The notes under the pieces were generated by a model. The model was not told the DNA's origin and did no database searches. It saw only the letters and a program-made list of their open reading frames with translations. 64,000 nt of DNA from Granulicella aggregans (GTDB lineage Bacteria > Acidobacteriota > Terriglobia > Terriglobales > Acidobacteriaceae), in the NCBI RefSeq assembly GCF_025685565.1, contig NZ_JAGSYE010000001.1, positions 2,108,001 through 2,172,000 of the forward strand, read 5' to 3'. The position numbers and the translations under genes were made by a program. Below are positions 35,572 to 44,188 of the stretch, piece after piece; the stretch's first letter is position 1; each line of letters opens with the position of its first letter.

Positions 35572-36786
35572 TTACCGCTCCAGCACCTGGGTGGGGTGTG
35601 AGCCGTTGGCCACGATCACCACGCTGGTTGGTGACCCTGCGGAAGGATAGGGCGTGTTCTGGATCCCGGACAGGGCCCCCGTGCTCGGATTCAGTTGCAA
35701 TCCGCTGACCGAAGCTTCCTGGAAGTTCGAGGTGTAGAGGTAGATGCCGAGTGCGGGATCAAGAGCGATGGCATTTGGCCCGGTGCCCGTCGTGACGCTG
35801 GTGCCAGCGACGCCGGATGGAGTTCCGTTGGAGACGTTCAGAGCGTAGGCGCTGATCGTCTTCGCGTTGTAGTTGGAGACGTAGATGTATTCTCCACGGG
35901 GATCGACCAGCAGGGCAACCGGATAGAGCCCGGTGGCGAACGGGCCGTTGACCATGGGAAGGAGTGTTCCTCCGGCCAGGACGGTGTAGCCAATCAACTG
36001 ATTCGCGGCTTTATCCGTGACATAAACGAAGCGGCCGGTGGGATCTTCGGCGATGGCGCTGGGCTGGACTCCTGCCGCGTATCCGGCGAGTGCGGTAGTC
36101 CCTGTGACTGGCGTCAACGCGCCAGAGGAGGTGTCTTCCGTGAAGGCAAGGACCTGAGGCGTGGTGGGATCCTGCGAGACGACGTAGACGGTCGGGTTGA
36201 AGTTGGCTATTGCGACCGACACAGGATTGTTCGCCGTGTTTACGTTGACTGCAGCGCCAAGGCTGTTGTCACTGCCGATGGGAAATACACTGATGGCACC
36301 GGCACCTGAGGTGTTGGTGCCCTGGTATTTGCAGGTTACGAAGAGGAACTTACCGGCCGTGTCGATGGCGATGGCGGTAGGAGTGTTGCCGGTGGTCGCG
36401 GAGGTGCCCTTTGAGGTGAGCGTGCCATCGCTGCCAACTGCGAACTCCTGCACATTGGAATCGCCCTGGTTGACGACATAGATGAACTTGGCGTTTGGCG
36501 CGGCGACGGAGGCGACAGGATTCTTTCCGGCAGTAGGCGGGCTGTTGACGTCACCGATCTGGACCAGAGCGCCGGACTGGTAGTCCACCGCGTACTGGTT
36601 AATGACACCCGGTGAGCTGCTGGTCGTCGTGACGTAGAGATAAGCGAGCGTGTAGTCACGGGTGCAGGCGGTCAGGCCGAGGGCCACCGAGAGAGAGGCG
36701 ATCGAGGCAACGGTCTTGATGGCTCGGGAGACTGTACGTGTGGTCCTGATACTGGACTTGGTCTGGCCCGTCTTCTGAAGGTACAT
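35572..36786 (-). CDS. Beta-propeller lipoprotein 1 (lactonase/YncE-like)
   Basis: A 404-residue lipoprotein: about 40 N-terminal residues, then the lipobox LTAC (LGLTACTRDYTLAY). The mature chain has repeating blades with the pattern D-x-x-G-(K/R)-F-(L/V)-(Y/F)-V and GTxPxAIAID, the signature of seven-bladed lactonase (PF10282) or YncE-type propellers. The start ATG is preceded by AAGGAAGCGC. Role unknown; related proteins bind or hydrolyse small lactones or sit in the cell surface. It is third of three tandem paralogues transcribed leftward, with 166 bases before it. Confidence 0.85.
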   Translation of the reverse strand: MYLQKTGQTKSSIRTTRTVSRAIKTVASIASLSVALGLTACTRDYTLAYLYVTTTSSSPGVINQYAVDYQSGALVQIGDVNSPPTAGKNPVASVAAPNAKFIYVVNQGDSNVQEFAVGSDGTLTSKGTSATTGNTPTAIAIDTAGKFLFVTCKYQGTNTSGAGAISVFPIGSDNSLGAAVNVNTANNPVSVAIANFNPTVYVVSQDPTTPQVLAFTEDTSSGALTPVTGTTALAGYAAGVQPSAIAEDPTGRFVYVTDKAANQLIGYTVLAGGTLLPMVNGPFATGLYPVALLVDPRGEYIYVSNYNAKTISAYALNVSNGTPSGVAGTSVTTGTGPNAIALDPALGIYLYTSNFQEASVSGLQLNPSTGALSGIQNTPYPSAGSPTSVVIVANGSHPTQVLER

Positions 36787-36803
36787 GCGCTTCCTTTATC
36801 CAA

Positions 36804-36818
36804 GGGGCCGTCGGCCCC
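36804..36818. terminator. GGGGCC/GGCCCC hairpin upstream of propeller 1
   Basis: GGGGCC GTC GGCCCC (6-bp stem, 7 bp if the loop closes to one base) lies 18 bases upstream of the propeller-1 start, in the gap after propeller 2. It may attenuate read-through from the gene upstream or lower translation. Confidence 0.4.
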
Positions 36819-36952
36819 CTTTGAAAATATCTTTGCGAAACTCTACGGAATCGATGGTTCCGGTGGCCGGCTTCGGTGAACTGTGGGTCTCAGCCGGGCC
36901 GGCATGCCTGTCTCGATCCTACTAGAACGGCAGTCGAAGCTAATACCCTGAC

Positions 36953-38206
36953 CTAATAACCAGGCGTCGGGTTCGGAACCGTGATCGCGCAGATTGGTAG
37001 TGTGGCGGCTTCGTAGGGAGAGTGGAAGATCGGCCTCAGTGATCCGTCTGACTGGATCTCCTCTCCTACGACCGAGTTGCTCAGCGAGCCGGAGGCGTAG
37101 AGATACTTCCCGCGCGTGGGTTCTACCGTCACGCAGGTAGTTCCGTTGCCTGCGGCCGTGCTGGCTGCAGATGTGGAGGTGACCGGCGCGCCGTTCGAAC
37201 CCAGGTTGTATTCGCCGACGGTACCGTCGTAGTTCGCCACGAAGAAGAGCTTGCCGGTGGAATCGAAGGCCATGCCGCGAGGGCCAAGCCCGGTGGGCGC
37301 GGTTCCATTCGCGATCGCCGACGGGATACCGCTTGCAGGTGTGGTGTAACTGATCACGATATTGCCGGTGCCATCTGTCACATAAAGGTGGGTGCCGGAG
37401 GCATCGGTGGCTATCCCGCTGGGCAGAGTGCCTGTTGCGAAGCCCGAGGAGGGCTGATTGGCGGAGACAATGGTCTCACCGGCGACTGGCGTCAGATTCC
37501 CGCTGCCATCGGTAGAAAAGGCGAACAAGTTGAGCGTCGTGTCAGAAGCCGAGGTAGACGCGGAGTTTGTCGCCGCTGAGTCCTGAGCGATCACATAGAC
37601 CGTGCTTCCACCGTTGCCGACCGCGATTCCCACGGGAGCACGACCGATGGAGAAGTTCTTGATCGCTCCGAGAGTCCGATCCGCGTTGATCGGAAATACG
37701 CTGATTCCGCCGGGACCCGGGCTGGCTGTCGTGAAGCCGGCCTGATACGTGTAGGCCACGTAGAGGAACTTGCCGTCAGGCGATATGGCGACCGAAGTCG
37801 GGAAGCTCCCGGTGTCATAGGTGTTCTGCGGATAGAGTTTTCCATCGGATCCGATGAGGAAGCTGACGACGTTGCTATCGTCGTGATGGATGACATAGAT
37901 CGCCGGAATAGCCAGGCCTGCTGGCGTAGCCACGAGGCCGGAGGGCTTGCGTCCGCCCGAGGGAATCGGGGAGTCAGGCAGGAGCGTAAGCTGGCCGTTC
38001 TGGTAGTCGACGCGGTAGGCGTTGATGAGGCCTGAAGTCAGGCTGGCCGACGGAGCGTAAACCCAGGCCAGGGTGTAATCGTGGCTGCAGGCGGTGAGGC
38101 TGAGGCTGAGCGCGAGAGCTGCGGCGGATGCCGCCTTGGGTAGCCAACCTCTCTGGCTGGGCGGTTGAGAGTTCGGCCCACGGCTTATGTTGCTGACTGA
38201 CTTCAT
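36953..38206 (-). CDS. Beta-propeller lipoprotein 2 (lactonase/YncE-like)
   Basis: A 417-residue paralogue of the neighbouring propeller gene. The lipobox LTAC (LSLTACSHDYTLAWVY) is nearly the same as in propeller 1, and so is the stretch after it. Blades show GKFLYVAYTY, GTGLGPRGMAFDSTGKLFFVANYDGT and similar. I start at the ATG at 38206 (MKSVSN), five bases after AAGGA; the longer frame to 38233 has no such signal. Middle of the three tandem genes. Confidence 0.85.
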   Translation of the reverse strand: MKSVSNISRGPNSQPPSQRGWLPKAASAAALALSLSLTACSHDYTLAWVYAPSASLTSGLINAYRVDYQNGQLTLLPDSPIPSGGRKPSGLVATPAGLAIPAIYVIHHDDSNVVSFLIGSDGKLYPQNTYDTGSFPTSVAISPDGKFLYVAYTYQAGFTTASPGPGGISVFPINADRTLGAIKNFSIGRAPVGIAVGNGGSTVYVIAQDSAATNSASTSASDTTLNLFAFSTDGSGNLTPVAGETIVSANQPSSGFATGTLPSGIATDASGTHLYVTDGTGNIVISYTTPASGIPSAIANGTAPTGLGPRGMAFDSTGKLFFVANYDGTVGEYNLGSNGAPVTSTSAASTAAGNGTTCVTVEPTRGKYLYASGSLSNSVVGEEIQSDGSLRPIFHSPYEAATLPICAITVPNPTPGY

Positions 38207-38297
38207 GTATTTCCTTGACTCCGGTGCAGGCACTGCCCGCTGAAGATGCTGAGGTCTTTCTTTCGACTCTCTGAACCACTTAGCCCAGAAGCAGAGG

Positions 38298-38324
38298 GGC
38301 GGCGTCGAACACTTCGACGCCGCC
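38298..38324 (-). terminator. Hairpin after propeller 3
   Basis: 12-bp perfect stem GGCGGCGTCGAA / TTCGACGCCGCC with loop CAC, located 26 bases after the stop of the propeller-3 gene (38350). No T-run follows on the minus strand. Confidence 0.55.
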
Positions 38325-38349
38325 GACTCTTACATACCGCTATCCACGA

Positions 38350-39591
38350 TCAATAACCCGTGTTGGCGCTTATGACGAGGCAAGTCGGGTTGGCCACGGT
38401 CGGGAAGGATGAGCCGCGATCCAATGCGCTAAGTGCGCCCGTCTTAGCGCTGATACGTTTGCCGGTCACAGTACCCGAGTTTGAATCGGAGGTGTAAAGG
38501 TACTGCCCCGTCGGATCGATCGCCATGCAGGTCGGTCCTGAGCCTACGGCGTAAGGATTCAGCGTGGGGTCACCGCCCGGTCCGAGCGCCCCCGTTGAAA
38601 GGATGGTGAAGACTGAAACCGAGCTATTCGCGTAGTTGGTGTTCGGTGTCGACTTATTCAGCACGAAAAGGAACGGATTCGTCGCATTGCTGGTGTTCAG
38701 TGTCTGGTCGGGATAGCTTGTTCCGGCAAGGTTGGGAACGGTTCCGACATTCACCGTAGAGAGCGAGCAGTTGCTGCCTGCAGTGTAGGGAAGAATCGTT
38801 CCGGGGCCGCCTGCCGTCGATCCGGCATCGGTCACGTAAATGTAGCTTCCGTTTACGTTGACGGAAGTAGCGTTCGCGGTGCCCAGAGCGAGGGTAGAGT
38901 TCGTCGGCTGGGTCAGCTGCCCGTTCGAGGAGCTGAGAGAGTACGGGAAGACCGTCTGATCGCCGGAATCAAGCGTATAGATGCAGCTTGAAGAAGCGCG
39001 CATCTGAATGGGGTGATTGCCGACCTCAAAATAAGTGAGCTGGGTGCCGTTGGCATCCTTCACCTGAGCGTTGGTGATGAGAGACGGGCGTCCAGTGTTC
39101 GGGTCGAGTGAGAACGCCGTGATGGAGCCGTTGAAGTTGGTCTTGCCGTCGTAGTCAGGTGCCTGCTGGTCAAGGACGAAGAGATAGTTGCCCGTGCTGT
39201 CGGTCGCGATCCAGACGGGAACCTTACCTTGGCTGGAGTACGACTGCTGATAGCTCAGAACTCCGTCGCCGCCGACGCTGAAGAGCGCGATGTCGCCGGC
39301 GGTCGTGGAGCTTCCGCCATTCAACACATACAAGTAGCGGCCACCGGACTTCAGTGCCAGCATCACCGGGTTGGCCCCTCCGGACGAATACGGGGAACCA
39401 ACAGTGGCGGTCAGATTGCCGGTGAAGTTGTCGATCTTGAATCCACCGATCTGGCCCGTCGACTCGCCAATTTGCGAACCGATGACCCACATGAAGCCGA
39501 CGGTCCCGCCTCCACATGAGGTCATACCCAGACCCATTGCTACCGAAACCAACAAGGCCATTGAAATCCGGCCAATCCTGCTCAACGTCAT
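38350..39591 (-). CDS. Beta-propeller lipoprotein 3 (lactonase/YncE-like)
   Basis: A 413-residue lipoprotein with the lipobox MTSC (MGLGMTSCGGGTVGFMWV) and at least five blades with GxYLYVLN, GxYLFVLD and GQYLYTSDSN. It is less like propellers 1 and 2 than these are to each other. The ATG at 39591 is preceded by AAGGAAGCGC, the same leader as propeller 1, which supports a common origin by duplication. It is the first gene of the leftward trio, with a 360-base gap from the MlaD-like gene upstream. Confidence 0.83.
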   Translation of the reverse strand: MTLSRIGRISMALLVSVAMGLGMTSCGGGTVGFMWVIGSQIGESTGQIGGFKIDNFTGNLTATVGSPYSSGGANPVMLALKSGGRYLYVLNGGSSTTAGDIALFSVGGDGVLSYQQSYSSQGKVPVWIATDSTGNYLFVLDQQAPDYDGKTNFNGSITAFSLDPNTGRPSLITNAQVKDANGTQLTYFEVGNHPIQMRASSSCIYTLDSGDQTVFPYSLSSSNGQLTQPTNSTLALGTANATSVNVNGSYIYVTDAGSTAGGPGTILPYTAGSNCSLSTVNVGTVPNLAGTSYPDQTLNTSNATNPFLFVLNKSTPNTNYANSSVSVFTILSTGALGPGGDPTLNPYAVGSGPTCMAIDPTGQYLYTSDSNSGTVTGKRISAKTGALSALDRGSSFPTVANPTCLVISANTGY

Positions 39592-39951
39592 GCGCTTCCT
39601 TAATCCTCGCGAGTGGCCGGAGTGCGCCACCACTTTGCTGCGAGCAATTCTGTAGGGATACGATCCTTGGCCAATTGTAGAAGGTGACGCGAGTTTATGC
39701 CACCCGGAGGGCTAGATTGTCGGCTGGTTTGCAAGTGAAGAGACGTTTGTTTCCATGGAACGGTTAGCAGGTCGGGCAAGAAAGCAGAAGGCCGGGCTGA
39801 TGTGCCCGGCCTTTTGCGAAGCGATTGCGATGGGTGCGGAGGAGTCGATCTACCGGTCTCGGCAGGATTTCGCCGTTCTCGGCGGTTGACAGTCAATGCA
39901 GCCACAAAGCCGAACCATGCCAACTGCGGATCAGGGTCAACCTCGCCTGCG
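39592..39951. other. Intergenic region upstream of the propeller genes
   Basis: About 360 bases between propeller 3 and the MlaD-like gene. It contains the terminator hairpin at 39788-39813 and presumably the promoter of the propeller trio. No small gene was found; the open frames here are short and lack ribosome-binding sites. Confidence 0.5.
39788..39813 (-). terminator. Terminator after the MlaD-like gene
   Basis: Stem AAGGCCGGGC / GCCCGGCCTT (10 bp) with loop TGATGT. It lies 139 bases after the MlaD-like stop at 39952 in the direction of transcription; a T-run exists on the plus strand too, so it may work both ways. Confidence 0.7.
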
Positions 39952-41037
39952 TTAGAAGATCTTCAGGTGGATGGTCAGGTACTTCTTGGGGTCCTTGCGG
40001 ATGGTCGTGACGAGGTTTGTGCTCTCGGAGAGCAGCTTATTCAGATTGGTATAGGCCTCATCGTCGGTGGCGAGTTTGCCAAGAGTACCCTTGCCGCTGC
40101 TGACTCCAGCCACCAACGTGTTGACCTGGGTGAGAGTATCGCTCAATTCGCTGCGAAACTTCGGGTCCTTCAACATCAGGCCGAGAGCGCCCTTGCCAGC
40201 GTCGGCGTCCGACATGATGGAGTTGGCGTGGACGAGCGTGGAGTTGAGGTTGTTGTAGAGGGTCTCATCCTTGAGCAGTTTGCCGGCTGTGCCCTGTCCC
40301 TTATCGAGGCCGGAGACGATATTGTCGAGCTTGCCCAGAGTGGCGTTGAGGCGGTTGTAGAGAGCGTCGTCGCTGATCAGCTTGCCGATCGTGCCGCGTC
40401 CCTGGTTCAGATTGTTCGTGAGCGTGTTCAGCTCACTCACAGTGGCGTTGGCCCTGTTATACAGACCGGGATCGTTAATGAGCATGCCGATCGAGCCCTT
40501 GCCGGACTGGAGGTTGTCGACGATATTATTTGCCTTGGCGAGGATGACGTTGAGGCTTTCGAGCGTGCCCTGGCTTGCCTTCACGACGTCGGTGAGGCTC
40601 GGCGTCTCGAGCGTCTTCAACTCGTCGCCATCCTGGAGCATTGGTCCCGTCGCGTACTGGCTATTGATGTCGACGACAGTGTCTCCCAGCACGCCGAGAG
40701 TGGAGAGCGCGGCCTTCGAGTCCTTGTGAAGGCCTTTCTGATACTTTCCATCGATCTTCATCGTGACTTCGACTGGCGTCAGATGGCGCTGGGGGTCGGT
40801 GACTACATTGACGGCCTTGACCGTTCCGATGGTGACGCCTTGCAGATTGACCGGAGCTCCGACCTTGAGGGCTGCGGAGTTTTCAAAGTAAGTGGTGATC
40901 GTCAGCTTGTGCGAGAAGACACCCAACCCAGAGGAACTGGTGATGAGAAAGAGGAGCGTCGTCAGGATGACTACAGCGATGAGGACAATTACGCCAACCT
41001 TCAATTGTGACCATCGAACTTCCTGCTGGCTTGGCAT
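39952..41037 (-). CDS. MlaD/MCE-domain protein with five C-terminal repeats
   Basis: A 361-residue inner-membrane-anchored periplasmic protein. One N-terminal helix (about 13-33) is followed by the MCE domain (about 42-120: TYFENSAALKVGAPVNLQGVTIG ... VTMKID). From about 165 on, five repeats of about 33 residues occur, with the pattern G-(K/R/Q)-G-x-x-G-x-L-(I/L)-x-D-x-x-(L/F/A)-Y-x-x-L and a helix after each. MCE proteins move phospholipids between the membranes together with MlaE and MlaF. Those partner genes are not next to it, so the complex must be assembled from other loci. The repeats probably form the long tail that spans the periplasm. Confidence 0.88.
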   Translation of the reverse strand: MPSQQEVRWSQLKVGVIVLIAVVILTTLLFLITSSSGLGVFSHKLTITTYFENSAALKVGAPVNLQGVTIGTVKAVNVVTDPQRHLTPVEVTMKIDGKYQKGLHKDSKAALSTLGVLGDTVVDINSQYATGPMLQDGDELKTLETPSLTDVVKASQGTLESLNVILAKANNIVDNLQSGKGSIGMLINDPGLYNRANATVSELNTLTNNLNQGRGTIGKLISDDALYNRLNATLGKLDNIVSGLDKGQGTAGKLLKDETLYNNLNSTLVHANSIMSDADAGKGALGLMLKDPKFRSELSDTLTQVNTLVAGVSSGKGTLGKLATDDEAYTNLNKLLSESTNLVTTIRKDPKKYLTIHLKIF

Positions 41038-41324
41038 ATCTCCCCTTATATCCTGCTGTGGTCTGCGTCCTAAAGCGAAATCGTACTCACGGCTTCCGCG
41101 GCTCTCGATCGCGCGGCGAATGTTTGATCAAAGCTGCCCCGGGCAAACTTTAGCTTTGAGCTGAATCGGAGAATGAGCAGTTTCGTCTTTTCAGCGAGGA
41201 TACACGAGTGTCGAGACATCCTGGAGAAGCTTCAACTGGGTGCGCCGTTCCAATATGGATGCCGAAATTCGAATGGAGGTTTCAAAAGTGCGGCGTTTGG
41301 CGGGGCGGAAGGAGAGTGTCGTAC

Positions 41325-41702
41325 TCAGTCTTCGAGCACGACCACGGCCATGGCGACGTCACGGCTATGGGTGAGGGTCAACGCAGCTGTTCGTACGCCG
41401 AGTTTCAAAGCGCGTTCGCGGGCGCGGCCCGTCCAGTGCAGAGTGGGCTTGCCGCTGAGCTCGCGACGCACTTCGATCTCCGGCCAGGAGATGCCGTGGC
41501 TGATGCCGGTGCCCAGTGCTTTCGCCCCAGCCTCTTTCGCAGCAAACCGCGCGGCGAAGCTTTCGGCTGCATTGCGCTTTCTCTGGCAGTAGGCGATCTC
41601 TTCGGGAGTGAAGACGCGGCGGAGGAAGCGAGTGCCGAATCGGTCGATACTCTTTGCCACGCGCGCAATCTCGATCAGATCGGAACCGAGGCCAACTACC
41701 AT
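41325..41702 (-). CDS. acpS: Holo-[acyl-carrier-protein] synthase
   Basis: A 125-residue AcpS, which attaches 4'-phosphopantetheine from CoA to acyl carrier protein. The active-site parts are GLGSDLIEIARV (Asp8) and RFAAKEAGAKALGTG (Glu of the metal site), with the terminal LTLTHSRDVAMAVVVLE. Complete at normal length. It is separated from other genes by 287 bases on one side and is divergent from a hypothetical gene, so it is likely monocistronic. It uses the product of the CoA pathway genes at 30-33 kb. Confidence 0.96.
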   Translation of the reverse strand: MVVGLGSDLIEIARVAKSIDRFGTRFLRRVFTPEEIAYCQRKRNAAESFAARFAAKEAGAKALGTGISHGISWPEIEVRRELSGKPTLHWTGRARERALKLGVRTAALTLTHSRDVAMAVVVLED

Positions 41703-41836
41703 TTATCTCTCCCGCCGGGTCTTGCCCAGTCTGTCATGTGACCTATGTACCTGAAAACAGCTTCACGAGGACCGCATCGGGGTCCGATGAACAGTCTAAC
41801 GGCCAAGCAGACAGAGCCGGGAAGGAAGCTCAGCGA

Positions 41837-42202
41837 ATGCAGGTTCTTGACATCCAGGGCTACAGTTATGAACCGAGCGAGGGCCTGCTCCGCACCCTCA
41901 ATCGTAGCCTCGTCACCTCTGGTGGATGGATCATCGACCGGAGGCCCATCTCCTCAACGAACTACGAGTTCACTCTCGAGATCGAACTGCGCTTCGTGCT
42001 GGATCTCTACGCCGGAGTGATCGCTTCGGGCGTGGAACTGACCCGGGCCAACCACCTGGCATTCACTGATCTCTGCACCTGCAGGCTGCACCTGCGGGGC
42101 AGCAGCGAGCTTCGTCAGATCATCGGCATCCGGCTCGAGGTTTGCTTTCTAAGTCAGCAGGGCTCGAACGCCCTACTGCACCCCGGCTATAGCGTTGCTT
42201 GA
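41837..42202 (+). CDS. Hypothetical protein, 121 residues
   Basis: The ATG at 41837 opens MQVLDIQGYSYEPSEGLLRTLNRSL. AAGGA lies 12 bases upstream, a little far. The protein is alternating alpha/beta, contains two cysteines in LCTCRLHLRG and one near the end, and has no signal peptide or membrane segment. I do not recognise the family. It is divergent from acpS and its stop lies seven bases from the stop of the convergent HAD-UbiA gene. Confidence 0.55.
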   Translation: MQVLDIQGYSYEPSEGLLRTLNRSLVTSGGWIIDRRPISSTNYEFTLEIELRFVLDLYAGVIASGVELTRANHLAFTDLCTCRLHLRGSSELRQIIGIRLEVCFLSQQGSNALLHPGYSVA

Positions 42203-42209
42203 AGCAGCC

Positions 42210-43739
42210 CTACAAAGCAGAGATCACGATGATGACGACGAGAGCACCCAGCAAGAGGCTCCGCTTGTCCGTGATCGCATAGACGACCGGATCTTCATCG
42301 AGCTCGCCGCGCGATGCGAGCAGCCAGAGGCGGCTGATCCACAAGAGCAGGACAGGCAGCAGCAGCCATAGTCGCGTGGTGTGCGTGTAGAGCGGCTCTG
42401 CGTTCAGGCCGGAGATGTACTGCGTCAGGACGAAGACGGAGACGTAACCGCTGGCTGAACCGAAGCTACGAAGCTGTTCGATGTCGGAGATGAGGTAGCC
42501 GCGACCGTTTGCTGGAGCTGCTCCCCGAAGTCTCAAACTTTCAAGTTCCGCAAAACGTTTGACGAAGGCGAGCGAGAGGAAGAAGAAGATGCTGAACGCC
42601 GCCAGCCATGGCGAGATGGGAATGCCCGTGGCAGCTGCGCCCGCGATGATGCGGATCGTATAAAGGCCCGAGAGCACGATGACATCAACCAGCACCATGC
42701 GCTTCAGGGAGAAAGAGTATGCCGACGTGGTGACCGCGTAGATGCACAGCCACATCACGAACTTGTAGGGCGCCAACAGGGTTTGTGACGAATCAATCAG
42801 GGTAACGATGTTGGGCAGCAGGAAAGCGAGTGTGAAGGCTGCAAGAAGAAACAGGACGACCACGGCGACGCCCTTGATCGCTGAGAGATCTCCGGACGCA
42901 AAGGGCCGACGGCGCTTCTTCAGGTGCTTGCGGTCAGCTTCGATATCCAGAAGATCGTTGACGATGTAGGTGCCGGAAGCGCAGAGGCCAAAGCTGAGGA
43001 AGGCAACCAGTGTCCCGGTAATGAGGCCGCCGTTCCAGCGGTGCGCGAGCAGTAGCGGCAGGAAGATAAGGATGTTCTTCGACCACTGATGCAGCCGGAT
43101 CGCCTTCAACCATGCCTTTAGTGTGGACGCCTTGTCGATGAAGCTGCGGACAGGCGTGACCTTCGCGCTGCGAAGGCCTGCTTTGAGTCCAGCCGTGGGA
43201 TTGGCGACCATGGGTGCCTGGCAGTGGGTCAGCAGTGGAATGTCCGGCGAAGCGTTGCCGATGTAGCAGAAGTTGTCGCCGAAGCGGTCGCGGAAGGCAG
43301 CCAGCTTATTTTTGCCGGCAAGGTTCACGGCTCCGTCGGAAGCGAGAACCCCTGTAAAGAGGCCGAGATGATCGGCAACGCGCTCGGCGAGAGCCTTGTC
43401 CGCGGCAGTGGCCAGGTAGATCGCTCTTCCTGTCGCGTGCTCCTGCTCGAGGAACTGAATCAGCTCGCGGTTGTAGGGAAGATGGGTTACGTCGAGCGTA
43501 ACGGCTGAAGTGATGTGCTTCTTGAGCGCGGCCTTGCCTTGCATGAGCCATCCCGGCAGCTGAAGCAGGGCTTGCGGCTTCTGACGCGCGAGCGCCAGTG
43601 TGGAGTCGACCAGGGTGTCGGATTTCACGAGGGTGCCATCGAGGTCGACGCAGAGCGCGACATCGAGCGGTAACGCCAGACCATCGACGATCGTTGCTTC
43701 AGGGAGTAACGCCGTGGGTGTGTCCATGGGGATCGACAT
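42210..43739 (-). CDS. HAD-like phosphatase - UbiA prenyltransferase fusion
   Basis: A 509-residue two-domain protein. Residues about 25-200 form a haloacid-dehalogenase domain with DLDGTL (Asp32 and Asp34), the phosphate-binding loop later on, and YIGNASPDIPLL. From about 210 the UbiA membrane domain begins (WLKAIRLHQWSKNILIFLPLLLAH), with the Asp-rich NDLLDIEADRKH and YTIRIIAGA segments, and eight to nine helices. The second domain resembles decaprenyl-phosphate phosphoribosyltransferases (DPPR synthase). The fusion suggests a two-step process: transfer of phosphoribose to a polyprenyl phosphate and removal of the phosphate, giving a lipid-linked sugar for envelope glycans. This is inference from domain order. 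Confidence 0.88.
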   Translation of the reverse strand: MSIPMDTPTALLPEATIVDGLALPLDVALCVDLDGTLVKSDTLVDSTLALARQKPQALLQLPGWLMQGKAALKKHITSAVTLDVTHLPYNRELIQFLEQEHATGRAIYLATAADKALAERVADHLGLFTGVLASDGAVNLAGKNKLAAFRDRFGDNFCYIGNASPDIPLLTHCQAPMVANPTAGLKAGLRSAKVTPVRSFIDKASTLKAWLKAIRLHQWSKNILIFLPLLLAHRWNGGLITGTLVAFLSFGLCASGTYIVNDLLDIEADRKHLKKRRRPFASGDLSAIKGVAVVVLFLLAAFTLAFLLPNIVTLIDSSQTLLAPYKFVMWLCIYAVTTSAYSFSLKRMVLVDVIVLSGLYTIRIIAGAAATGIPISPWLAAFSIFFFLSLAFVKRFAELESLRLRGAAPANGRGYLISDIEQLRSFGSASGYVSVFVLTQYISGLNAEPLYTHTTRLWLLLPVLLLWISRLWLLASRGELDEDPVVYAITDKRSLLLGALVVIIVISAL

Positions 43740-43843
43740 ATCCTTTCGGGGTTCTGGGGCTGACTTACCTTATTATCGTCTATCTGTTGCTCTTACGGAC
43801 GATTTTGGGGCGTGCAACTTCAAGGTCAGCGCCCGTGGATCTG

Positions 43844-44131
43844 TCACCACTGATGGGTTGCGAAGCCGACCTTGAGAAAGAATCCTGCAAGCGCGGCAAG
43901 CACCAGGGCAATCGTAAGAGGCAATGCCGACGAGGCGAACCGCTTGCGTGCCGCGCCTACCAGGAGCAGCAACAACCATGCAAGCAGCATGAAGAGGATG
44001 CCATCCCAGGCGAAACTTCTTGCTCCGGATAACTGAGTCTCTATGTGAAAAGGGTGATAAAAGACGCCGCCGATGACATCCAGCAGGAGAAACAGCGAGA
44101 ATTCCGCAACGATGGCAAGAAGCTTTTTCAT
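43844..44131 (-). CDS. Small membrane protein, 95 residues
   Basis: Starts MKKLLAIVAEFSLFLLLDVIGG with GGAAG upstream of the ATG at 44131. Three hydrophobic segments (about 5-22, 43-62 and 70-90) and an RK-rich loop between the last two. No family is recognised. It precedes the HAD-UbiA gene by 104 bases and follows the deaminase-like gene by 57 bases on the same strand, so it could be part of a run with either. Confidence 0.6.
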   Translation of the reverse strand: MKKLLAIVAEFSLFLLLDVIGGVFYHPFHIETQLSGARSFAWDGILFMLLAWLLLLLVGAARKRFASSALPLTIALVLAALAGFFLKVGFATHQW

Positions 44132-44188
44132 AGATGACTTCCGAGCTGACTCTGTTTCCAAGAAAGTTGGACGTCAAGAGATGGGAGA

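Noticed and set aside
39802-41010. A 402-codon plus-strand frame opposite the MlaD-like gene
   Set aside because: Mirrors the repeats of the real gene in antisense; no start signal.
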